Assembly: GCA_900542495.1 (NCBI GenBank)
Contig: UQNW01000003.1
Coordinates: forward strand, 124,001 to 188,000
DNA: 64,000 nucleotides
Direction of reading: 5' to 3'
From: an uncultured Roseburia sp.
Lineage (GTDB): Bacteria > Bacillota > Clostridia > Lachnospirales > Lachnospiraceae
The translations under genes were made by a program, and so were the position numbers. This document shows positions 27,781 through 37,109 of the stretch, one piece after another; positions within the stretch are counted from its first letter, which is position 1, and each line of letters starts with the position of its first letter. The notes beneath the pieces were generated by a model. That model had not been told where the DNA came from. It saw only the letters and a list, made by a program, of their open reading frames with translations, and did no database searches.

Positions 27781-28955
27781 TCTTTCTCTCCATTCATTTT
27801 TTCTGCAATCTGCATTACCTTTTTTGCAGTAGCGTTCCATGTAAAATATTGAACTAACCGTTCATAACTTTTTTCTTCTGCCCTTAATCTGTAAGTATCA
27901 TTTTCTAATACTTTTTCCAAATTCTCCTGAATCAATTCAGTTGTATTATCCTTCATGATAATTCCATACTCTTCATTGATAAGCAGTTCTCTTGCACCAC
28001 CCTGATAAGTTGTTATCACGAAACATTTGCATGCCACAGCCTCTAATACAGAGGTTGGAAACCCTTCCGAATCTGACGGCAGGCAAAAAATATCTGATGC
28101 ATCCAAAAGCTTTACAATATGTTCAAAATCAATCTGTCCTGTCATAATTGTATATGAATCAGATATTTTCTGTATTTCCTGATATAACGGTCCATCACCT
28201 GCAATCACCAGATAGACCGGTAATTGTTTGTTCTCTATCCGACTCAGATTAATTGCTTTTACTGCAGATACAAGCTGCCGGATTCCCTTTTCCGGAATCA
28301 GTCTCCCTGTAAAAGAAATTACCCTTGATCCTTCTGGAATCATATATTTTTTTCGATAATCTATCTGTGACTCCCCTAATATCTTCTGGAATTCTTCTAT
28401 CTCTACTGCATTATACAGTGTGCCTTTTGATTTTATGTGAAAGTGTCCACTCCACTCGCAGCATGCTTCTGACACTCCATAATAATTTTTGCAGTATTTT
28501 TTCAATAAAAACGTAAGGAAATGTTCATACCATCCCCCTACTGTATCAAATAATTTATTATTTACACTCAAATGTGATGTCCCATGTTCTATTACAATAG
28601 CTGGAATCCCCCTGCTTTTTGCAAATTTTGCACCGTATAATGAATGCAAATAAAATCTGGTATTGATAATTACAAAATCATATTGTTGTTCCCTCAGCAG
28701 TTTTTCAACCCGCTTGAATTCCTGATTTTTTTTGAACACCGGATATCTTCCATGAAGCAAATCATAACATGGAAGGCGATAAATCTGTATGTTATCCTGT
28801 ACCTCATCTCCTGAAAGGCTTCCTGTATTAGATGTTACAATTGTAACCTTATTTCCTGCTTCTATCAATTTTCTGCTCAAATACAATGTATAACGTTCTA
28901 CGCCACCAACATGTGGGTAATATTGTGCAGAAAATATGCAATATTGTTTTGACAT
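27777..28955 (-). CDS. Glycosyltransferase family 4
   Basis: 392 residues, GT-B. FSAQYYPHVGGVERYTLYL at the N-terminus is the classic family 4 opening; then FTGRLIPEKGI begins the donor half, and SDSEGFPTSVLEAVAC holds the E-x7-E signature near residue 300. It probably acts early on the glycan in the cytoplasm. The end overlaps the next GT2 gene by four bases. Confidence 0.9.
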   Translation of the reverse strand: MSKQYCIFSAQYYPHVGGVERYTLYLSRKLIEAGNKVTIVTSNTGSLSGDEVQDNIQIYRLPCYDLLHGRYPVFKKNQEFKRVEKLLREQQYDFVIINTRFYLHSLYGAKFAKSRGIPAIVIEHGTSHLSVNNKLFDTVGGWYEHFLTFLLKKYCKNYYGVSEACCEWSGHFHIKSKGTLYNAVEIEEFQKILGESQIDYRKKYMIPEGSRVISFTGRLIPEKGIRQLVSAVKAINLSRIENKQLPVYLVIAGDGPLYQEIQKISDSYTIMTGQIDFEHIVKLLDASDIFCLPSDSEGFPTSVLEAVACKCFVITTYQGGARELLINEEYGIIMKDNTTELIQENLEKVLENDTYRLRAEEKSYERLVQYFTWNATAKKVMQIAEKMNGEKE

Positions 28956-28986
28956 TCTTTCACCTAATTTTAATCTGCTGTATTTT

Positions 28987-29976
28987 TTATGAATAATATG
29001 TTTTCTTAATATATAGCATAAGAATTTTGGATGTCAATTCAAATCCCAAAATCCGATAAACCAAATGAACCAAATGCACAGCCGGATTCATATCATAAGA
29101 TAATAGATAATCATATTTTTTCATTAATTTCCGATCTTTTTTTATCTGTTCATTCTGCTCAATCAGATATGCCTGTCCCATCCAGACTGCATACGGATAA
29201 GCTAAATATGAATAAAAAACCCTGCGATATTTTTCATCCATATGCTGCTGCGCATATTCAGTATATTCTATCAAAATATTTTTCAGGTCATTTACCATAT
29301 AATACTTCATTTTCTGGCTGGTCTGAGCAGTTTCATGCCCCTTTCGATACATATAAAATGGTTTATCATACCATTCAAATCTTTCTGCGTAAATTAACAT
29401 TCTCGCTATCCAGTCTGTATCCTCATTGCGGATTCCTTTTTTAAAATAAAGATCATGCTCCCTGATTAAAGATGTCTTTACCAGCTTCGTCCAAACTGTA
29501 ACTGTAAGCATTCCCGATTTGATCAGATTTCCAACTGCATCTTCTCTCTTCTTTCCAGAGACCAGTCTTCTGTCAAATGAAGGCGGATTTACTGTTTTCT
29601 CTTTGTCCTGCCAGTATACCATGTTGGTGTGCATAACAACATCTGGTTGAGTTTCATCTATAATTTTCACAATATCGTTCAGCGCCTCTGGATTGCTCCA
29701 ATAATCATCATTATCCATAAATGTAATATAATCACCGCTAGCTTTTTCCAATCCAACATTTCTTGCGTCAGATGTTCCACCATTTTGCTTATGAATTGTG
29801 ATTATTCTACTATCTTTTGTGGCATATTCATCGCATATCTTCGGGCTATCATCTGTTGATCCATCATCTACTAATAAAATTTCTAAATTGTGATAGGTTT
29901 GTGCTAATATGCTTTCGACACATTGTTTTAAATATAAAGTTGAATTATATACTGGTATAATAATACTTATTTTCAT
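28987..29976 (-). CDS. Glycosyltransferase family 2
   Basis: 329 residues. IIPVYNSTLYLKQCVESIL, LVDDGSTDDSPKICDEYA, and FMDNDDYWSNPEAL with the metal-binding NDD near residue 93. This is the first gene of the polysaccharide locus within this run, 48 bases after the HPr gene, and no clear terminator separates them. The C-terminal third is basic and aromatic. Confidence 0.88.
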   Translation of the reverse strand: MKISIIIPVYNSTLYLKQCVESILAQTYHNLEILLVDDGSTDDSPKICDEYATKDSRIITIHKQNGGTSDARNVGLEKASGDYITFMDNDDYWSNPEALNDIVKIIDETQPDVVMHTNMVYWQDKEKTVNPPSFDRRLVSGKKREDAVGNLIKSGMLTVTVWTKLVKTSLIREHDLYFKKGIRNEDTDWIARMLIYAERFEWYDKPFYMYRKGHETAQTSQKMKYYMVNDLKNILIEYTEYAQQHMDEKYRRVFYSYLAYPYAVWMGQAYLIEQNEQIKKDRKLMKKYDYLLSYDMNPAVHLVHLVYRILGFELTSKILMLYIKKTYYS

Positions 29977-30024
29977 TTCTCACTCAATATCTTTTTCTTT
30001 TCATTTTTCCAGAAAGCTGTTCCC

Positions 30025-30288
30025 TTACTCTCCCAGTCCGCTCTCAATCGCTTCCACGATCGCCTTTAAAGCTTCTTCCTCATCTTCGCCCTCGCACATG
30101 AGTTCAATCTCATCTCCGGACTTGATGCATGCGCCCAGTACGCTTAAGACACTTTTTGCATTTGCAATGTTATCGCGGTAGCGGAATGTGATATGTGATT
30201 TAAACTGCATCGCATCCTTACATAAGATTCCCGCAGGTCTGAGATGAAGTCCTGTTGGATTTTTTATTACTACTTTCTGACTTACCAT
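30025..30288 (-). CDS. ptsH: HPr family phosphocarrier protein
   Basis: 87 residues, exact family length. GLHLRPA places His15 at the enzyme I phosphorylation site, and KSVLSVLG gives Ser46, the HPr kinase site used for carbon catabolite control in Firmicutes. Unusual Leu16 replaces the common Ala after His15, a minor variation. It relays phosphate to PTS permeases and, as HPr-Ser-P, acts with CcpA. It has TTGGAGGGTAATGCAAC before the ATG. The upstream gap to glmM holds a stem-loop. Confidence 0.92.
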   Translation of the reverse strand: MVSQKVVIKNPTGLHLRPAGILCKDAMQFKSHITFRYRDNIANAKSVLSVLGACIKSGDEIELMCEGEDEEEALKAIVEAIESGLGE

Positions 30289-30367
30289 GTTGCATTACCC
30301 TCCAAATTCTAGTCCCCTGATTTTTGTTGTATGCTGGTTTTAAGATACCCCATCTATTATTTTGCAG

Positions 30368-30416
30368 CTATTCAGCATGATTCACAAATTTATAAAATCA
30401 CCCTGACTCTGAATAG
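30368..30416. other. Stem-loop in the glmM-ptsH gap
   Basis: CTATTCAG and CTGAATAG form a perfect eight-base stem, with an inner TGATT/AATCA stem, directly after the glmM stop. No T-run follows on the minus strand, so termination would be weak. A possible ptsH promoter (TTGTGA, 17 bases, CAAAAT) overlaps its left side. The rest of the 30289-30416 gap shows nothing else. Confidence 0.4.
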
Positions 30417-31766
30417 TTATAACATGATCCGTGTGATCAGTTCTGCAAGCTTTTGTGCTTCCTCATCGATCACTTTCTGGTCTTTGCCCTCGATCATGAC
30501 ACGTACCAGTGGTTCTGTTCCGGACGGACGGATGAGTACTCTTCCTTCGCCTTTGAACTTCTTCTCAACTTCTGCCACTGCATCTGCGATTTCCTGATAT
30601 TCCATAAATTTTTCTTTTTTATGGTTTGGAACTTTTGCATTGACAAGTGCCTGTGGCAGTACTTCCATAATCTCTGCAAGTTCCGATAATGGTTTTCCTG
30701 TATTGACCATTACCTCTAATAAGTGCAGTGCACTTAATAAACCGTCACCTGTTGTATTGTCATCTAAGAAAATAACGTGACCGGACTGTTCGCCACCGAT
30801 GTTGTAGCCGTTCTTTCTCATGTTCTCAAGTACATAACGGTCACCAACTTTTGTTTTCTCTACATGGATTCCCTCTTTCTGACCCATTAATGTGAATCCG
30901 AGGTTTGTCATAACTGTGACAACGATCGTGTCTTTTTTCAATGTTCCCTTGGATTTCATGTAGTTACCGCAGATTGCCATGATCTGGTCACCGTCTACCA
31001 GATTTCCTTTTTCATCTACTGCAAGCATACGGTCTGCGTCACCGTCAAAAGCAAGACCGACTGCCGCTTTTTCATAAACAACGCGGGCTTTCAGTTCATC
31101 CATATGTGTAGAACCGCAGTTGGAATTGATGTTGGTTCCGTCCGGATTTGTATGGATTGCCACAAGTTCTGCGCCAAGATCTGTCAGTGCTTTGACTGAT
31201 GTATAATGGGAAGCTCCCTCTGCACAGTCCACAACAATTTTCATTCCTTTAAGATCTACCGGAACACATTTTTCCATGAATTTTACATATTCATCTCTTA
31301 AATCAAAACGATATTCAATTTTGCCGACGCCGGAACCGATTGGAAGTACAACATCTTTCATATTGTTTTTGATCAGTGCTTCAATCTCATCCTCAAGCTC
31401 ATCCGGGAGTTTATAGCCCTCTCCGTTGAAAAATTTGATTCCGTTGAATTCCATTGGATTATGGGAAGCCGAGATCACTACTCCGGCATCTACTTTGTGT
31501 TTTCTGGTGAGATATGCAATTGCTGGTGTCGGCATCACCCCAACGAAGATTGCATTCGCACCAACGGAACAGATACCAGCCATTAATGCGCTCGCTAACA
31601 TTCCTCCTGAAATTCTCGTATCACATCCTACTATAATGGTTGCCTGATGCTCCTGTTCCTTTGTAAGCACATAGGCTCCTGCCTGACCTAACTTTGTTGC
31701 CAGTTCAATTGTCAGTTCCGAGCCCGCCACACCACGGACGCCGTCTGTTCCAAACATTCTTGCCAT
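30417..31766 (-). CDS. glmM: Phosphoglucosamine mutase
   Basis: 449 residues, normal length. The active-site Ser101 lies in VVISASHNPMEFNG, metal-binding AFDGDADR near residue 240, sugar loop GGEQSGH near 325, and phosphate-binding RPSGTEPLVRVM near 410. It converts glucosamine-6-phosphate to glucosamine-1-phosphate for UDP-GlcNAc and peptidoglycan. In Firmicutes GlmM also binds and restrains the cyclase CdaA, whose gene is two genes upstream. GAGAGGAACAGTA precedes the ATG. The gap 31767-31886 holds no gene. Confidence 0.96.
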   Translation of the reverse strand: MARMFGTDGVRGVAGSELTIELATKLGQAGAYVLTKEQEHQATIIVGCDTRISGGMLASALMAGICSVGANAIFVGVMPTPAIAYLTRKHKVDAGVVISASHNPMEFNGIKFFNGEGYKLPDELEDEIEALIKNNMKDVVLPIGSGVGKIEYRFDLRDEYVKFMEKCVPVDLKGMKIVVDCAEGASHYTSVKALTDLGAELVAIHTNPDGTNINSNCGSTHMDELKARVVYEKAAVGLAFDGDADRMLAVDEKGNLVDGDQIMAICGNYMKSKGTLKKDTIVVTVMTNLGFTLMGQKEGIHVEKTKVGDRYVLENMRKNGYNIGGEQSGHVIFLDDNTTGDGLLSALHLLEVMVNTGKPLSELAEIMEVLPQALVNAKVPNHKKEKFMEYQEIADAVAEVEKKFKGEGRVLIRPSGTEPLVRVMIEGKDQKVIDEEAQKLAELITRIML

Positions 31767-31886
31767 ATTACTGTTCCTCTCTTTGTTCCATCCCGATTTT
31801 TTTAGGGATTGTTCTTTTCTATTCCATTCATTCGTTGGTTATCTCGATTTCAAGACCGATTTTCCTTCCAGCATCCGCATTTTTTC

Positions 31887-33227
31887 CTACCGCTCACTTA
31901 CTTTCTTTGCAGTCGATGTATTTTCCAATTCGCTGTCTGCGTTGTCACTGTCTGCGGAAGCGGATGAATCCGTCGCATTTTCAATCGTAACAGCCGCATA
32001 AGTATCTGCATAGGCAACGTTATTACTGTCAAGTTCAAATGTGATCAGCACATTATGTGCGCCAAGTTTTAAATCGGTCAGATCTATGCTTCCGGTAATC
32101 GTCTTTTCATCAAGTGCATCGATCACACTTGTTCTTCCGCTTACCGTCAGAGTAATATTGTCTTCCTCATACTGCACTTTCTCATCCGAGTCAAGACCGA
32201 TCACCTGAAGGTTTGTAACCGGGATCTGCAATGTCTTGGTCTTCACTGCTTCCACCACGACTGTAACATCAATTTTCGAATCCGAACTGATCACTAATGC
32301 AGTACCTGACGGTAGATAAGTGGAAATATCCACTGTTTTTTCAATGTCAGAAGCTGCATCGGTAAGATCTAACACTTCTTCCGGAATTGTGATCTTATTG
32401 ATCGTATTTAAGACAGCAGCCTCACCCTTGATACGCACTGTCTGTGGCGTATAGGTAATGTCTCCCTTCTGGTATCCCTCTGCCGGAGTTCCGGTCGTTA
32501 AGAATTCCAGTTCCACATCTTTTGTATTTAAAATCTGTGCACTGATGTTGACCGTGTTCACACTTAACGTAAGCTTTGTCGTGTCAACCACTTCTCCCTG
32601 TGCGTCATAGAAAACAGGGGTAACACGGTCTGTGATGTCTGTTGACATGCCATCCACGTTGATCGTTGCCACAACTGTATCGATCTGGTTTACAACAGAA
32701 GCCGGACCGGATACTTTCATAACGTTTGCATCCGTGATCTCCACATCGCCCAACGCACATCCGGATGTGACCGTACCTGTTGTATTTGTCTTGATTGGGA
32801 ACTGCTTGGATGCAGAATCCTCCAACTCAAGATCAAGATAAAGATCTTTGCTTGTGATCGTAATGTTGCTGCTGTTTCGGTTGCAGGTTACAGTAACCGG
32901 CACACGGTAAGTACCTGTCTCCTCGTCAAATTCAATCTTCTGTGCATCTGCCGTTGCTGTAAAGTTTGCATTGGTAAGACTGTTATGCACAGAACGTTTT
33001 GCATACACACTGAATGTGATCGTATTCTTTCCGTCGAGATAATCCGCCCATTTTCCCATGGATGTAATGTAGGATTTATTTTCCAGAGAAACACTGGTGG
33101 TATAAGGTTTTGAATTGCTCGGATCATCAATGTTGATCACCACGATCCACAAAACAACCGCAAAAAGAACCGCCAGAACCTTAAGGCCAAAGTTATTCAT
33201 TACTTTCTTTCCGAATCTTTGTAACAT
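31887..33227 (-). CDS. cdaR: YbbR-domain regulator of CdaA
   Basis: 446 residues. One N-terminal membrane helix (VLAVLFAVVLWIVVINI) is followed by four YbbR-type repeats outside the cell, each beta-rich and about 85 residues, e.g. PVTVTCNRN and IQIPVT-like edges. The acidic, Ser-rich tail (SSASADSDNADSELEN) is low complexity. It modulates the diadenylate cyclase through the membrane. The start at 33227 follows AGGAGGCTGAAAG and lies inside the cdaA 3' end (35-base overlap). Confidence 0.92.
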   Translation of the reverse strand: MLQRFGKKVMNNFGLKVLAVLFAVVLWIVVINIDDPSNSKPYTTSVSLENKSYITSMGKWADYLDGKNTITFSVYAKRSVHNSLTNANFTATADAQKIEFDEETGTYRVPVTVTCNRNSSNITITSKDLYLDLELEDSASKQFPIKTNTTGTVTSGCALGDVEITDANVMKVSGPASVVNQIDTVVATINVDGMSTDITDRVTPVFYDAQGEVVDTTKLTLSVNTVNISAQILNTKDVELEFLTTGTPAEGYQKGDITYTPQTVRIKGEAAVLNTINKITIPEEVLDLTDAASDIEKTVDISTYLPSGTALVISSDSKIDVTVVVEAVKTKTLQIPVTNLQVIGLDSDEKVQYEEDNITLTVSGRTSVIDALDEKTITGSIDLTDLKLGAHNVLITFELDSNNVAYADTYAAVTIENATDSSASADSDNADSELENTSTAKKVSER

Positions 33228-34104
33228 CTTTCAGCCTCCTTCTCCATGATTTTGCTTTCGAAGTGTCCTGCTCGCGCTTCTGAATGTAAGACAGCTTGTT
33301 CTTCAAAAATTCTGCATCTACATTCCGATAGAGTTCACCGTCTAGTGCAATCGAAACTTTTCCTGTCTCCTCTGAAACTACAATTGTAAGTGAATCACTC
33401 ACCTCGCTGATTCCGACCGCCGCGCGATGTCTCGTTCCAAGATCTTTGCTTAGGCTTAACGAATCCGTCAGCGGAAGATAACACGTTGCTGAAACCACGC
33501 GGTCACCACGCACAATGACTGCTCCGTCATGCAACGGCGTATTTTTTTCAAAAATGTTGATCAAAAGCTGGCTGGTCAGAATACCGTCGACAGCGATTCC
33601 TGTCCGCTCGTACTCGGTCAGCACGATCTCATCCTCTACAACGATCAGCGCACCTGTCTTTACTTTTCCCATTTCATAGCACGCCTTTACAAGCTCTGTA
33701 ATCGTCTTGTCTGAAAATTTGCCATTCTCAACTTTACCGAAATCAAAATTAAATAGATTTGCAAAAATATTCTTTCGTCCGAGATTTTCCAGGGCTTTTC
33801 GCATTTCCGGCTGAAAAATCACAACCACCGCGATCATTGCCACATTAAACAGTTTGTCGGCGATCCAGACGATCGTATTCATTTCAAATAAAACTGCAAG
33901 CAAAACAAAGGCAAGGATCACAAGGATTCCGCGGAGAAGCATCCATGCCCTCGTATCCTTGATCCAAACCAGCATATAGTAGATCAGAACCGAAATGATA
34001 ATAATCTCAATAATATCTGTATAGGAAACCTGAAGTGTCAGATAAGACACCGCTTTTTCCCAAAATGCCTGCAATGTTACGCCTAAATTCTGCACCGCCT
34101 TCAC
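33193..34104 (-). CDS. cdaA: Diadenylate cyclase CdaA (c-di-AMP synthase)
   Basis: 303 residues from a GTG start at 34104; a second GTG nine bases on is possible. Three membrane helices (about 27-105) lead into the DAC domain with the two hallmark motifs, HDGAVI near 200 and TRHRAAVG near 232. It makes c-di-AMP from ATP and controls osmolyte and cell-wall homeostasis. It is co-transcribed with cdaR and glmM as in other Firmicutes, with two membrane-protein genes ahead. Confidence 0.95.
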   Translation of the reverse strand: MKAVQNLGVTLQAFWEKAVSYLTLQVSYTDIIEIIIISVLIYYMLVWIKDTRAWMLLRGILVILAFVLLAVLFEMNTIVWIADKLFNVAMIAVVVIFQPEMRKALENLGRKNIFANLFNFDFGKVENGKFSDKTITELVKACYEMGKVKTGALIVVEDEIVLTEYERTGIAVDGILTSQLLINIFEKNTPLHDGAVIVRGDRVVSATCYLPLTDSLSLSKDLGTRHRAAVGISEVSDSLTIVVSEETGKVSIALDGELYRNVDAEFLKNKLSYIQKREQDTSKAKSWRRRLKDVTKIRKESNE

Positions 34105-34110
34105 TTCCTT

Positions 34111-35112
34111 TTAATCTAATAAATTCTCGTCTATGTCCATTTCTTCTGCAAATTTCTTTTTATTCAGACGTTCCTTCTCTGTTTTTCCGTTAAAACGTTT
34201 GATCTGTTTATCTTTTTCTGTCACTAAGGACTTCGGAACTGCTTTTACATAATAATAGTAGTCGTCATCCTCAAACTGAAGGCGTTCTGTCCTCGAATAG
34301 TCCAGATTAAAGAACAAAAACTGAATGATAAATGCGATTACACCGGAGATCACGCTTCCAATGATCACTCCAACGATCTTATCTGAAAATCCAAGTAAAA
34401 TATAACCTGCTGTCAAACCGATTGCTTCAAACAAAATACCGGATGCCCATGCAACCGTCCAGGAATGTTCAATATCAAGTTTTCTGACGATATAAACAAT
34501 CAATGTCGTGATAATGAAAATCGCAAGAACAAGGTACATCTCTTTATTTCCAACAAGCTGGTTTAATGCAACTACAACTTTAGATGCAGTGGAATCCGTT
34601 TCTTCTGCGGTATCGCTCAAAGCGCTCGCATTCTCGCTCACGCCGTGGATAAAGAAATAGATCACTGTACCACAGGCAACCGAAACAACGGAATACGCCT
34701 CACTAAGCAGTCCGGAACCAACCGGCACTGCATATGGGATGTGCAGTTTAAAGCAGATCGGTGTCAGTATCGCATTGATCCCGCTCTTTGGTGAAAAGCG
34801 GAAATAGATAAAATAGATGATTGCAAACATGAGAAGTCCTACCAGACATACCTCAATGGATAATGCATACAGATCCAGTAAAACAACCAGTGCTGCAATC
34901 ACGATCAGTCCGTTTACCGGAAGCATGGAACACACAAGCGCAAGGATCACTGCTACCGGTGCTTTGCTGACCATTTTCATATAGCCGATGCTGCTGTTGA
35001 TCATTAAAAATGTAAACAGTGCCACCACGAACCGGATCACTGGTGTTACATATATCTCATTTTTCCCGTAAAAACGGATCAGTTTTTCTTTTAATTCTAA
35101 TAAGGTTGTCAT
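34111..35112 (-). CDS. Conserved-looking multi-pass membrane protein, unknown function
   Basis: 333 residues with about eight hydrophobic helices (residues 25-285) and a charged cytoplasmic tail: an acidic-tyrosine patch (EDDDYYYYVKAVPKS) followed by a Lys/Glu-rich segment. No family motif is recognised; a transporter-like fold is possible. It lies six bases before cdaA, so it is almost certainly co-expressed with c-di-AMP synthesis. ATAGGAGACTAAA precedes the ATG. Confidence 0.72.
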   Translation of the reverse strand: MTTLLELKEKLIRFYGKNEIYVTPVIRFVVALFTFLMINSSIGYMKMVSKAPVAVILALVCSMLPVNGLIVIAALVVLLDLYALSIEVCLVGLLMFAIIYFIYFRFSPKSGINAILTPICFKLHIPYAVPVGSGLLSEAYSVVSVACGTVIYFFIHGVSENASALSDTAEETDSTASKVVVALNQLVGNKEMYLVLAIFIITTLIVYIVRKLDIEHSWTVAWASGILFEAIGLTAGYILLGFSDKIVGVIIGSVISGVIAFIIQFLFFNLDYSRTERLQFEDDDYYYYVKAVPKSLVTEKDKQIKRFNGKTEKERLNKKKFAEEMDIDENLLD

Positions 35113-35121
35113 TTTAGTCTC

Positions 35122-35547
35122 CTATTCCCAGTCTTTGTTGTCAGACATTTTCAGCTTGTCTTCTCTCTCGTATATCTGGTTCAGCTTCTTCAGATTACCG
35201 TAATACTTCTTGACTTCACGCCGTCCCTTTGTATATCTTCTATTATAAACAAAATAGGTGATCGCCATGTAAACCAGCATAAACACGATGTACCCGATCA
35301 ATACGGACGTGAGCATTCCCTGAATATCCATTGCATTCAGATTCTCCATGAGCTCATTCATGGAATAAATCCCCCAGGTTACCAGGATCAGGACAAATCC
35401 GATCGTTCCTGACACAAAGCTTCCGAGCATCCGCAGGGAAATATAATCTTTTCTTGCATACTGCGTCATCGGCTTGCACTCTTTTCCCTCGTCGGTATCA
35501 AAGATAGCCATTTTTATCATATGATGTAAACGTTCTTCGTTAACCAT
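35122..35547 (-). CDS. Small two-helix membrane protein, unknown function
   Basis: 141 residues from the ATG at 35547 (MVNEERLHHMIKMAIFD), chosen because GGAAGG lies at good distance upstream; the longer frame from 35649 has an atypical composition. Two hydrophobic helices (about 38-58 and 77-98) are followed by a basic tail (YTKGRREVKKYYGNLKKL). It is the first gene of the probable cda operon, nine bases before the next membrane gene. Function unknown. Confidence 0.7.
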   Translation of the reverse strand: MVNEERLHHMIKMAIFDTDEGKECKPMTQYARKDYISLRMLGSFVSGTIGFVLILVTWGIYSMNELMENLNAMDIQGMLTSVLIGYIVFMLVYMAITYFVYNRRYTKGRREVKKYYGNLKKLNQIYEREDKLKMSDNKDWE

Positions 35548-35697
35548 GCAAATTTCCTTCCTGTATGGCGTGAAAACATGTTTTTCCCACAGTGCCCGGC
35601 ATATCCGGTCACCGCTTTGCTTCTCCAAAAAAACACATTCTGCACGCAATTATGCATTCTTATTCATCATTATAACACAGAAGGCTCTATTTTCAAA

Positions 35698-35768
35698 GAA
35701 AAAAAAAGCAGACGCCCACTTCTGCGCTATTCTATATAGAAATAACGCAGTTCTGTGCCCTGCTTTTT
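35698..35768 (-). terminator. Strong terminator after yvyF
   Basis: Read on the minus strand, AAAAAGCAG (from 35768) pairs with CTGCTTTTT (ending 35703), with a second inner stem built from AGAACTGCG and CGCAGAAGT, then a run of eight or more T. A classical rho-independent terminator for the comFC-yvyF transcript. The T/A-rich arms would also act on the plus strand. The rest of the 35548-35840 gap holds no gene. Confidence 0.85.
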
Positions 35769-35840
35769 CATTTAAATATGATATCAATTTCTAAAATACG
35801 GATTTGCTCCACGTGCAGAAACAATTCTGGACGCTGTCTT

Positions 35841-36248
35841 CTAGCGAAGGAATCTCATCTTATCCCCTGCATCACGCTCTCTGCTAGGTTTCTGCCGCAT
35901 CTGGTTCGGTTTATCCAATGCACTCTGAAGATTATTTGCCATTGCAGCTTTACACTTGTCACAGTAACGTCCGCTTGTGATCGGTCTGCCACAATGCTCG
36001 CAGACTACACCGTCCAGTGAAGCCTCGGACAGGATCAGTCTTTCTTCTCTCACCCACTGCTTGATCTGTTTTACCGAAACATCCATGTCCTCTGCCACCT
36101 GACTGATAGATGCCTGTGGATGTTCGTCAATATAGTCCTTCACTGCTTCAAACTTCTTCTCCAATGCCGCTTTACATTCCGGGCAAAGCGGTGCTCCGCC
36201 CATGTAGTTAAACAATCTTCCACAGCCTTTACAATTTCTTACATCCAT
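35841..36248 (-). CDS. yvyF: YvyF-like flagellar-region zinc-ribbon protein
   Basis: 135 residues. Two zinc-ribbon cysteine sets: CKGCGRLFNYMGGAPLCPEC at residues 6-25, and CEHCGRPI with CDKC near residues 83-100. Between them is a helix-turn-helix-like stretch (ASISQVAEDMDVSVKQIKQW). This is the TIGR03826 type found near comF and flgM in Bacillus and clostridia. Its role is linked to flagellar gene regulation but not defined. Here it lies 12 bases after comFC and no flgM follows; a terminator ends the unit. Confidence 0.85.
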   Translation of the reverse strand: MDVRNCKGCGRLFNYMGGAPLCPECKAALEKKFEAVKDYIDEHPQASISQVAEDMDVSVKQIKQWVREERLILSEASLDGVVCEHCGRPITSGRYCDKCKAAMANNLQSALDKPNQMRQKPSRERDAGDKMRFLR

Positions 36249-36260
36249 CGTATATTCCTC

Positions 36261-36971
36261 CTAAAATCCTTCTCCTATACTGATACAGAGGAAATAGATT
36301 TCTTCCACCCCTGCCTGCAAAAGTACTTCTGCCACCGCATCTATCGTGCTTCCCGTCGTATAGATATCATCTACAATTAATATTTTCTTATATTTTACTA
36401 TATCTGGCACCAACTGGAAAGCTTTTTTTAAATTTGCCTTACGTTCGACATCATTTAATTCCTTCTGCGGAGTCGTATTCCGGATTCTTTTTACCATGCG
36501 TTTTTCGACTGGGAGCTGCATCCTTTCGCCCAGCGCCATGGCAAACACCGCCGCCTGATTGTATCCTCTGCCTTTTTCCTTCCAGCGGTACATCGGAACC
36601 GGGACAATCGCTTCAATCTGTTTTCTTCTGATCCAGCCGCCATATATACGCGCGGCTTCTTTTGCATAATACGAGGCATATTCCCTCTTATTACTATATT
36701 TAAAACGGTACATGGACTGACGGATTTCTCCCTGATATACAAAAACCGCTTTCCCCTGGGAAAAATAGTGCTGTTTCCGCGCACAGTCCGAACAATACTC
36801 CCTCCTCTGGTTTTCCAATGGTTTCCCGCACTTTTTGCAGACCGGTTCCCCAATACAGACCACCTTTTTGCGGCAGTCATCACAGGTATCTTTTCCAACA
36901 TGTATCACCTCATCACAGACAGGGCATCTGGGTGGGAACACAATGCTGGCTAACGCCTCTTTTATTTTCAT
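36261..36971 (-). CDS. comFC: ComF family protein (phosphoribosyltransferase-like)
   Basis: 236 residues. The N-terminal zinc finger has Cys pairs CPVC, CDDC, CKKC and CSDC within residues 15-65. The C-terminal PRTase domain has VPVPMYRWKEKGRGYNQA and the PRPP loop ILIVDDIYTTGST near residue 200. ComFC takes part in DNA uptake or processing of single-stranded DNA in competence. Start follows AGAAAGGAATTT. The helicase gene comFA is not adjacent here. Confidence 0.9.
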   Translation of the reverse strand: MKIKEALASIVFPPRCPVCDEVIHVGKDTCDDCRKKVVCIGEPVCKKCGKPLENQRREYCSDCARKQHYFSQGKAVFVYQGEIRQSMYRFKYSNKREYASYYAKEAARIYGGWIRRKQIEAIVPVPMYRWKEKGRGYNQAAVFAMALGERMQLPVEKRMVKRIRNTTPQKELNDVERKANLKKAFQLVPDIVKYKKILIVDDIYTTGSTIDAVAEVLLQAGVEEIYFLCISIGEGF

Positions 36972-37064
36972 AAATTCCTTTCTAAAAATCTCTCCAGTTA
37001 CAATCCTAGCACTTTTTCTCTTTCCATACTATAAAGGTTTTCTTAAGATTTTTTATATTAACAG

Positions 37065-37093
37065 TTGACGAATGCTTTATTTGTGATTATAAT
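37065..37093 (+). promoter_or_regulatory. Sigma-A promoter of the ABC transporter operon
   Basis: TTGACG (37065-37070), 17-base spacer, TATAAT (37088-37093). Eleven of twelve consensus bases match at ideal spacing. Transcription would begin near 37100, about 60 bases before the start codon. Confidence 0.85.
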
Positions 37094-37109
37094 TCAATCA
37101 TTAAAAGCA

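Noticed and set aside
36491..36901. Minus-strand frame of 136 residues
   Set aside because: Alternate frame of comFC; the ComFC frame has zinc-finger and PRTase motifs.
36972..37064. comFC promoter
   Set aside because: Several AT-rich hexamers exist, but none pairs with a second box at proper spacing.
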